Virus record (IMG/VR): IMGVR_UViG_3300021963_008220
Location: 1 to 64,000 of that record
Direction: 5' to 3' (one strand)
Length of the DNA stretch: 64,000 nt
DNA from: a virus
Shown here: positions 58,561-64,000 of the stretch, piece by piece
Layout: every line of letters starts with the position of its first letter
Position numbering within the stretch: the stretch's first letter is position 1
Position numbers and translations under genes: made by a program
The notes under the pieces: model-generated
What the model saw: only the letters and a program-made list of their open reading frames with translations
What the model was told of the DNA's origin: nothing
Database searches by the model: none

Positions 58561-58744
58561 TATACAAGAGAAAATCGAAAAACAAGGGTTCTTAAGGGAA
58601 CCAACTGAGGATAGAATTGCTCTTTATGAGTTAATGAGGAAAAAGTATCCTAAAGGAAAAAAAGAAATGCAGCTAAGGCTTGCCATGGAAATTAGTGACG
58701 ATAGGATAGCTAATTACGTTGACATTTTTAACTCGACTAAATAA
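58553..58744 (+). CDS. Small helical protein, unknown function
   Basis: The 63-residue product is charged and helical (IALYELMRKKYPKGKKEMQL). It could be a small HTH-like adaptor, but nothing decides this. Confidence 0.5.
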   Translation: MLDIQEKIEKQGFLREPTEDRIALYELMRKKYPKGKKEMQLRLAMEISDDRIANYVDIFNSTK

Positions 58745-58745
58745 A

Positions 58746-59318
58746 ATGAAAATAATATTTTTAGATCACGACGGAGTAATCTGTTTGTCCTCCGAGTGGG
58801 GCGGACGTTACAAGAAACAAGAAAAATGGGGCGGACGTAAACTATCTATGTCCAATAGGGAAATCCCATTAGAGTACCGATTTGACAACTTCAATAAAAA
58901 AGCGGTTAAAGTTCTTAACGAAATCTTAGGAGAAACTGGTGCTGAAATTGTTGTGTCATCCGATTGGAAATTACATGCAACACTTGAAGAACTTGGTAAC
59001 TACTACGAACAACAAGGGATTATTAAAAAACCAATTGCATTAACCAAAAATTTAGGACAATGTACTTGGTATAACGATCAGATTTGGATTTGGTCACCCA
59101 GATGGGATTCGGAGATGACTAGAGTTATTGAGATGACTCAATACCTACACGATCATCCGGAAATTACACATTGGGTTTCTGTTGATGACCTTGATATGGG
59201 TAAGAATGGAGAGGATTGGAAAAATTGGGGAATTGATAATTTTGTACTGACGCCAAGTTCAAACGAAGGGATCAAACAATCAGGAATAAAGGAAAAGATT
59301 TTAAAATACCTAAAATAA
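58746..59318 (+). CDS. HAD-like phosphatase-fold protein
   Basis: Start set at ATG 58746, right after the upstream stop, giving KIIFLDHDGVICLSSEWGG with the HAD motif I DxDG; a frame open from 58719 overlaps the previous gene. Motif II-like VVSSDWKLHATL and a late SVDDLDMG give the acidic pair. Length 190 residues. Likely a nucleotide or sugar phosphatase; the substrate is unknown. Confidence 0.75.
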   Translation: MKIIFLDHDGVICLSSEWGGRYKKQEKWGGRKLSMSNREIPLEYRFDNFNKKAVKVLNEILGETGAEIVVSSDWKLHATLEELGNYYEQQGIIKKPIALTKNLGQCTWYNDQIWIWSPRWDSEMTRVIEMTQYLHDHPEITHWVSVDDLDMGKNGEDWKNWGIDNFVLTPSSNEGIKQSGIKEKILKYLK

Positions 59319-59323
59319 GGAAA

Positions 59324-60067
59324 ATGATAAAAGCAATTAAAAAAATATTTTCAAGGGGAAAAAAATCAGAGATTAACGTGGTAATGAGTTCTTCTGATGG
59401 ACTTGATGATACATTCCTTTTTGACTTTAAAAACTATCAATCGGGATATAGAGGAAACGGGGTTACTCTAACCACAACTTTCATGAATTTCAGTGGTTCT
59501 GATGGCAGTAGCGATAATGATAGTCCAGTAGATGCTGACAAAAAGCCAAAGAAGATTGCGGTTAAGCCAATCGACGTTATTAATGAGTTGGAAACTATTC
59601 CGACCCCTTGGACTTTATCTAACCTCCAGGACAAGATAGAGATCCTTGAATATAAGAGGGATTTGATCACTCAGAAGTATTCAAAGAGAGAGGTTGAGGC
59701 TATGATTGAACGTTTAGAAAACAGAAAGAAATGGGATAAGTTCAGAAAGTTCTTTGATGGATACCAGAACACAACGGACGAAAAGATAGATGTTCTATTG
59801 GACAAGTATGATTTGGTTATGAAAACATCAGACCTATTCGTTCCTGAATTTCCTGATATTGCAATTCAAACGATGAAGAGCTACAGTGACCACATGATGA
59901 AGCTTTGCAAAAAGAAACCGGTATTCTACGTTATTGCGGAACCTGATAAATTCAGGAAGGCGTACGAAAAAAGAGATCCAATCTTATTGGTACAAAGTCC
60001 ATTTGGATTCTACTGGCAAATATTGGGAGCTTGGGATAAAGAAATGATGCTTTTGAGCGAGCTTTAA
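59324..60067 (+). CDS. Hypothetical protein with coiled-coil centre
   Basis: The 247-residue product has a basic start (IKAIKKIFSRGKKS), a Ser/Asp/Gly-rich low-complexity segment, a coiled coil (KIEILEYKRDLITQKYSKRE) and an alpha/beta end (KKPVFYVIAEPDKFRKAYEK). No family recognised. Confidence 0.6.
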   Translation: MIKAIKKIFSRGKKSEINVVMSSSDGLDDTFLFDFKNYQSGYRGNGVTLTTTFMNFSGSDGSSDNDSPVDADKKPKKIAVKPIDVINELETIPTPWTLSNLQDKIEILEYKRDLITQKYSKREVEAMIERLENRKKWDKFRKFFDGYQNTTDEKIDVLLDKYDLVMKTSDLFVPEFPDIAIQTMKSYSDHMMKLCKKKPVFYVIAEPDKFRKAYEKRDPILLVQSPFGFYWQILGAWDKEMMLLSEL

Positions 60068-60078
60068 TACTGTCAAGG

Positions 60079-60086
60079 GATATATA
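60079..60086 (+). promoter_or_regulatory. GATATATA octamer before the 60091 gene
   Basis: Four bases before the ATG of a leader-bearing gene. Confidence 0.4.
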
Positions 60087-60090
60087 ATCC

Positions 60091-61476
60091 ATGGCAAATC
60101 TGATACACAACTTTGATTCGTTTGTAAGATTAAATGAATCGAAAAGCGACGGTACGAGCATCATAATTGGTGACTCATGTACCCCTATAATCTTTAAAAG
60201 ATCTAAGACACTTACCATGTTGGGTAACACTGGATCAGAAAAAAGCTTATGGAAAAGCGGAATGGGTGTTAAATGGTTAAAGGATGCTGTTTCAAAATAT
60301 CAGGTTACGCCAAGTGTTAAAGACGTTGTGATAAACATTGGAACTAACGGAGCTTTTAATCCCAAAGACGATATTAAAGGTCTTATGACCGAATTAAGAA
60401 GAGTTTTCCCGCAGGCTAAATTCTGCGTGATTCAAGGGTCTTGGGGCTGGGGATATAACGTATCGATAACAGAGGATAAGGTTAAAAAATACTACGATAT
60501 ATTCAGAGCAGAAGGTGTTACTGTGATAGAACCACCAATCGGCAAGGTAAAAGATCCACACACAAATTTGCCAGTTTATGATGTGATAGCTAAGGCAATC
60601 GATGGATGGATAACAAATCAATCCGGATACATCCAAACCACAGATTTAAGTAAAGGAAATTCAGCAACCAGTCAAATCATTTCTAGACCAGGGGATCCAT
60701 ACAGATACAAGGTGGAAAATGACCATTGGTTAGCCAAGAAGGACAGTCAAGCAAGATGGTATGAAATCACGGGAGCAGATTTTAAACCACCTTATCAGGT
60801 TTCTGTTGACATACTTGACAAGGAAAATCCTAACATGAGATCTAAGAGTGCTCCAAAAAGAAGTGGAGCGGCTTCAGTTGATAACGGAACCAATGGAACT
60901 TCTGTTGTAACGTCAACAGATTCAGAGGAGGATACAAATCTACCCCCACTATTAATAGGAAATCTTCCGATTAAACTTACCGGAAGCTATAAAGTTCCAA
61001 GAGTGATTCTAATGAAAGCCGATGCATTGCATGCTTTCGACAGAAGAAAACTTGATGGATTTGGGGGTTACATGTTAAGAGGAGGACCTATTCCTAATAG
61101 ATGGAAATCGAACGTTAAGCTCGATCAGGGAAGAGGAATCAACCAAGTTCTAGAAGAATTGATCTTATCAGGAATTAAACCAGACGTAACAGAAATCAAG
61201 ATAAAAGTTAACGATGATTACAGCGTTAATTGGGAAGCAACAATAGATAAAAGCACAGACGGTAAAGCTTATGCTGGGGTTTCTACCAGAGGATCAGCCG
61301 GGGATAACGCTGACGAAAGAGCTATCGAACAGCTACCAAAAATGAAATCAAAAAAACCAAATGCTTCCGATTGGAAAATGGTTTTAGATTTTAACATAGA
61401 AAAACCAATAAAGATCAGACAATATTTCTATAAGTATACTGACTCTAGCGGATTAAAAGACCTTACGGGAAAATAA
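60091..61476 (+). CDS. SGNH-hydrolase-like protein with capsid-targeting-type leader
   Basis: The 461-residue product starts ANLIHNFDSFVRLNESKSDG, a leader with LNE-S as probable cleavage site. An SGNH/GDSL-type domain follows: SIIIGDSCTPIIF (block I Ser), VVINIGTNGAF (block III Asn) and KVKDPHTNLPVYD with the DxxH catalytic pair of block V. The second half has a Pro/Ser linker and a beta-rich domain ending in YFYKYTDSSGLKDL. SGNH enzymes are esterases or acyl hydrolases acting on sugars and lipids. With a leader it would be carried into the head or host. Confidence 0.75.
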   Translation: MANLIHNFDSFVRLNESKSDGTSIIIGDSCTPIIFKRSKTLTMLGNTGSEKSLWKSGMGVKWLKDAVSKYQVTPSVKDVVINIGTNGAFNPKDDIKGLMTELRRVFPQAKFCVIQGSWGWGYNVSITEDKVKKYYDIFRAEGVTVIEPPIGKVKDPHTNLPVYDVIAKAIDGWITNQSGYIQTTDLSKGNSATSQIISRPGDPYRYKVENDHWLAKKDSQARWYEITGADFKPPYQVSVDILDKENPNMRSKSAPKRSGAASVDNGTNGTSVVTSTDSEEDTNLPPLLIGNLPIKLTGSYKVPRVILMKADALHAFDRRKLDGFGGYMLRGGPIPNRWKSNVKLDQGRGINQVLEELILSGIKPDVTEIKIKVNDDYSVNWEATIDKSTDGKAYAGVSTRGSAGDNADERAIEQLPKMKSKKPNASDWKMVLDFNIEKPIKIRQYFYKYTDSSGLKDLTGK

Positions 61477-61494
61477 ATTAATAAAAATAGAAAA

Positions 61495-61779
61495 ATGGCA
61501 AAAGTACAAGTATTAGATTTTTACGCTGAATGGTGCGGACCATGTAAAGCTATGGGACCAGCAATCGAGTCTTTGATGACTGAATATAATGTCGAAGGTT
61601 CTGAGGTAGAGATTAAAAAGGTGAATGTAGACAACGAGCCTGAGCTCACACAGAAATACAACGTTAGAGGAATTCCAACTCTTATCTTTTTAAAGGACGG
61701 AGAGCAAGCTACGAAAATATCGGGTAACCAATCAAAAGCAAAGATCACCGAAATGATTAACGAGGTGTTAGAAGCATAA
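61495..61779 (+). CDS. trx: Thioredoxin
   Basis: The 94-residue product is a compact thioredoxin: VLDFYAEWCGPCKAMGP with the redox CGPC at residues 14-17, VNVDNEPELTQKYNVRGIPT with the cis-Pro, and a C-terminal helix. It can reduce the NrdA disulfide. It is a little shorter than E. coli thioredoxin (108). Confidence 0.95.
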   Translation: MAKVQVLDFYAEWCGPCKAMGPAIESLMTEYNVEGSEVEIKKVNVDNEPELTQKYNVRGIPTLIFLKDGEQATKISGNQSKAKITEMINEVLEA

Positions 61780-61796
61780 CAACTTTAATAATCCAC

Positions 61797-61831
61797 AAAA
61801 AAGCCTAGTAAAATAAATTACTAGGCTTTTT
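61797..61831. terminator. Bidirectional terminator between thioredoxin and the minus-strand AdoMetDC-like gene
   Basis: AAAAAGCCTAGTA pairs with TACTAGGCTTTTT around AAATAAAT. A-run and T-run on both sides let it serve both strands. Confidence 0.88.
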
Positions 61832-61837
61832 TGTTTA

Positions 61838-62248
61838 TTAAGCTACTGTATATTCTATCTTCTTTTGCTCTACAACTGTCATACTTTCGCCGTTTCTATC
61901 AATGCGAATGTATTCACAAGAAATAAGGCCAAACTCGTCTAGATGTTCTAAAACCTCTTCTGCTGTGAACTCTGAGCATGAGTAGATATCAAACTGAAAC
62001 ATTGCAGGGGAATTGCGATCCCAAACGTGGATAGCTGCGTGTGAAGTTGCTAAGGTAACAGTTCCAGTGATTCCCTCGTTTCCTGGTTCATCAACGTAAA
62101 TGGATGAGGGTCCGGCGACAACAACCATTCTCACTTTTTCGACTAGTCTTTTAAGCCAGTCATTTAAAAATTCTTCCTCTTTAGGAGGTAAGCTCACGTA
62201 TCCTTTAACAATTAAATGTAGGTGGTTAGGCAAGAATGGTTCTTTCAT
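61838..62248 (-). CDS. S-adenosylmethionine-decarboxylase-like protein (SpeD/SpeH family)
   Basis: Start chosen at ATG 62248 (EPFLPNHLHLIVKGY); a longer frame to 62323 would overlap the next gene. The 136-residue product has ITGTVTLATSHAAIHVWDRN, in which Ser-His corresponds to the ESH self-cleavage site that creates the pyruvoyl group, and FDIYSCSEFTAEEVLEHL with the catalytic-type Cys. Thr replaces Glu before the Ser. SpeD makes decarboxylated AdoMet for spermidine. Cyanomyoviruses carry speD genes. Polyamines could help DNA packing. Confidence 0.8.
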   Translation of the reverse strand: MKEPFLPNHLHLIVKGYVSLPPKEEEFLNDWLKRLVEKVRMVVVAGPSSIYVDEPGNEGITGTVTLATSHAAIHVWDRNSPAMFQFDIYSCSEFTAEEVLEHLDEFGLISCEYIRIDRNGESMTVVEQKKIEYTVA

Positions 62249-62279
62249 ATATTCTATTTTTTTTATCGTATATATTAAA

Positions 62280-63605
62280 TTAGAACCAATTTTTAGGATT
62301 CCATTTAGATTTACTAGCTTCATTAGCAGCTCTATTAAGTTCGTCCTGTGCAGCTCTTGCCTGTCTGTCTAGTTCTTCTTGTGCAGCTCTTGCTTGTCTG
62401 TCTAGTTCTCTTTGTGCTGCTTCCGCAGCTTCTTGAGTTTCTCTAGCTTTTCTGTCAAATTCTCTCTGAGCAGCTTCTGCAGCTTCCTTAGCTTGTCTAT
62501 CCAATTCTCTCTGAGCAGCTTCCGCAGCTTCTTGAGTTTCTCTAGCTTTTCTGTCAAATTCTCTCTGAGCAGCTTCTGCAGCTTCTTTAGCCTCTTGGGC
62601 TTGTTTATCTAATTCTCTCTGAGCAGCTTCTGCTTGTTCTTTTGCAATTCTCTCAGCTTCACCATTTGCAATTGCATTACCTAAATCGATAGCTGGGTTT
62701 AAATCAAGATTAACATCAATATCAGCATCAAGACCAACTAATAAAGCTGCCTCTCCGCTAATTCCGATACTAACTTCTCCATCATTATATGTTGCATGGC
62801 CTTCACCTTCTGCACCAACTTGTAATCCTACACTAGCTCCTACTTCTCCACTTGCTTCTGCACCTCCGATAGGAGTATCTACACCAACGCTTCCCCCCGC
62901 TTCGACACCTACGCTAGCTCCTGCCATTGCACCACCTGAAGCTGATACACCATGTTCTCCTACTGAAGCATCAGCATGAACACCAGCGTGAGCTTCTGCA
63001 TAAGCACCTGCGTGTCCTTCTGCATTTGCTTCCACTGCTACTTCTCCTATTGGGGTATCGATACCAGCTTTGCCGTTTGCTTCTCCGCTTGCTTCTACTT
63101 CCACTCTAGCTTCAACGCTTGCTCCGACTCCGATTTTAGCATCCGAACCATCCCATCCTGCTTCAGCGTGAGCTTCTGCACTTGCATCTGCACTTGCATG
63201 AGCTTCTGCATGAGCATCTACTTCTGCACCTATACTTACCCCGCCACCTAAATCTTGGTTAGCGTGTGCTTCCGCGTTTGCTTCGGCGTTAACTTCAGCA
63301 TGTACATTAGCTTCTGCCGATGCGGAAGCCATTGTTCCGTCGATACCTGCTTCTGCATGTGCGCTTGCACTTGCACTTGCATCGTAAGATGCGTTTGCAC
63401 TTGCACCTACTTCTTCATTTCCAGTTTGAGCAGAAACGCTATCATTAACTTCTACTGAAGCACTAGCACCTGCGCTAACCTCTTCTGTATTATTAACTGG
63501 TTTAGCAGCCTCCCATGATGCCCATGGGTTAACTGGTTTAGGAGTATTATCCATCTCATGATGAGCATTCCATGGATTGTGATGATTTTTGTTTTCTTTT
63601 GACAT
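62280..63605 (-). CDS. Ala-rich repeat protein with C-terminal coiled-coil repeats
   Basis: The 441-residue product starts with NPW motifs (NPWNAHHEMDNTPKPVNPWA). Residues ~45-300 are an alternating Ala-Glu/Asp-His-Gly pattern (EAHAEA, ADASAEAHAEAG, GASVGVEAGGS) typical of beta-solenoid or elastic low-complexity proteins. From ~335 about five 17- to 18-residue repeats of the RELDRQAKEAAEAAQREF type form a long coiled coil, and the end is WNPKNWF, echoing the N-terminal NPW. Role unknown; a long fibrous virion or packing protein fits. All forward-strand frames here are its antisense. Confidence 0.8.
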   Translation of the reverse strand: MSKENKNHHNPWNAHHEMDNTPKPVNPWASWEAAKPVNNTEEVSAGASASVEVNDSVSAQTGNEEVGASANASYDASASASAHAEAGIDGTMASASAEANVHAEVNAEANAEAHANQDLGGGVSIGAEVDAHAEAHASADASAEAHAEAGWDGSDAKIGVGASVEARVEVEASGEANGKAGIDTPIGEVAVEANAEGHAGAYAEAHAGVHADASVGEHGVSASGGAMAGASVGVEAGGSVGVDTPIGGAEASGEVGASVGLQVGAEGEGHATYNDGEVSIGISGEAALLVGLDADIDVNLDLNPAIDLGNAIANGEAERIAKEQAEAAQRELDKQAQEAKEAAEAAQREFDRKARETQEAAEAAQRELDRQAKEAAEAAQREFDRKARETQEAAEAAQRELDRQARAAQEELDRQARAAQDELNRAANEASKSKWNPKNWF

Positions 63606-63621
63606 GATTTATTTATTTATT

Positions 63622-63921
63622 TTATTTTGTTTTTAATTCTTCGATTGCATCCTCACAATACTTATCTCTCTGATCCTGTAGGTAGTTTATTCTGCCCAGC
63701 ATGATTGCTTTATCTTCCTTCACTGTCTGCTCTATGTAAGCTTTTTGTTCCTCGTATAGTTTTTGCCAATATGCTACTCGCTCTTCCATCATTTTACCTT
63801 GGTACCAAATTATACCAACCATAGCTATAATGGTGAATGATTGTTCTTTGAGTTTTGAAAGAAATGTATCAGCAAATCCATTCATTGGACTTTGTTGATT
63901 TTGCGGTTCTTTTTTTTCCAT
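63622..63921 (-). CDS. Membrane protein with C-terminal coiled coil
   Basis: The 99-residue product has one hydrophobic segment (SFTIIAMVGIIWYQG, ~28-42) and a long charged coiled coil (WQKLYEEQKAYIEQTVKEDK). It lies 16 bp upstream of the Ala-rich gene on the same strand and may be its partner. The layout would fit a holin-associated or fibre-anchoring protein. No family recognised. Confidence 0.6.
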   Translation of the reverse strand: MEKKEPQNQQSPMNGFADTFLSKLKEQSFTIIAMVGIIWYQGKMMEERVAYWQKLYEEQKAYIEQTVKEDKAIMLGRINYLQDQRDKYCEDAIEELKTK

Positions 63922-63970
63922 GTTGTTAATTTATTTTTTTATACGAATCTAGAATCCGTTAGTTGTATTA

Positions 63971-63998
63971 TTGTAGAAAACCAAACCCGTTACATTTG
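63971..63998 (+). promoter_or_regulatory. Possible promoter at the right edge
   Basis: TTG (63971-63973) and TACATTTG (63991-63998) have a Bacteroidota-like -33/-7 spacing. Any gene it serves would lie outside the window. Confidence 0.4.
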
Positions 63999-64000
63999 TT

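Noticed and set aside
62412-63458. Forward-strand frames of Ser/Cys/Leu-rich peptides
   Set aside because: They are antisense to the Ala-rich repeat gene and reflect its low-complexity codons.
1-64000. tRNA genes
   Set aside because: Apart from the tRNA-like end of the tmRNA no T-arm plus acceptor stem combination was noticed on either strand. A tRNAscan-SE run would be decisive.
1-64000. Insertion sequences, integrase and attachment sites
   Set aside because: No transposase, integrase or homing endonuclease motif was recognised; the only mobile-like signal is the inverted repeat pair around 40697-41518.

Overview
This 64 kb window is almost certainly part of the genome of a large T4-like tailed phage (a myovirus) that infects a member of the Bacteroidota. 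The phage assignment rests on a T4-type replication and nucleotide set in one compact, mostly plus-strand gene array: a family B DNA polymerase (in two pieces), a two-subunit type II topoisomerase, a probable sliding clamp, NrdA/NrdB, a gp56-like dCTPase-dUTPase, thymidylate synthase and a second thymidylate-synthase-fold protein that looks like a dCMP hydroxymethylase. The Bacteroidota assignment rests on repeated promoters with the TAnnTTTG -7 element, A-rich leaders with weak ribosome binding sites, strong AGA preference for Arg and a Bacteroidota-looking signal peptide. No host-like operons are seen.

Layout. 1-3.1 kb: end of a collagen-like fibre gene, a SET-domain protein and small proteins. 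3.2-9.7 kb: DnaK, a ferritin-like protein, small leader-bearing proteins, a two-glycosylase base-excision operon (zincless Nei-like plus MBD4-like) and, on the minus strand, an M28-type peptidase. 9.7-27.5 kb: replication and nucleotide core (N-terminal half of DNA polymerase, gp56-like enzyme, NrdB, NrdA, adenylate kinase, topoisomerase subunits, UVDE, DnaJ, clamp, C-terminal half of polymerase). 27.5-34 kb: RimK-like/RimB-like fusion, lysis-type genes and a phage-encoded tmRNA. 34-41.5 kb: phosphoesterases, the hydroxymethylase-like enzyme, RNase HII, and a zinc-ribbon protein gene flanked by inverted repeats. 41.6-45.9 kb: two very large multidomain glycosyltransferases. 45.9-52 kb: secreted nuclease, PD-(D/E)XK-like protein, AAA ATPase, thymidylate synthase. 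52.3-57.4 kb: methylglyoxal synthase, thioesterase, cytidylyltransferase, LpxH-like phosphoesterase, glycosyltransferase and carbamoyltransferase. 57.4-64 kb: small phage proteins, SGNH-like protein, thioredoxin, and on the minus strand an AdoMet-decarboxylase-like protein, an Ala-rich repeat protein and a membrane/coiled-coil protein.

How the genes may work together. (1) At least thirteen proteins begin with a short leader of the type MKxIKxFExF...NE, like the capsid-targeting sequences of T4 internal head proteins; the tagged set includes adenylate kinase, a ferritin-like protein, a RimK-RimB-like fusion and an SGNH-like protein, so the phage may load enzymes into its head and inject them. 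(2) The gp56-like dCTPase, the hydroxymethylase-like enzyme and the NodU/TobZ-type carbamoyltransferase could together make hydroxymethylated and then carbamoylated cytosine in phage DNA. (3) Ser/Thr-rich collagen-like repeats and several glycosyltransferases, one with a BAHT-type heptosyltransferase domain, suggest a glycosylated fibre. (4) Two promoter classes can be read: a host-like one with rigid spacing (CCG, 11 nt, TAnnTTTG) and a GATATATA octamer that precedes many leader-bearing genes.

All functions are read from the sequence by eye. No database search, structure prediction or statistical test was run.
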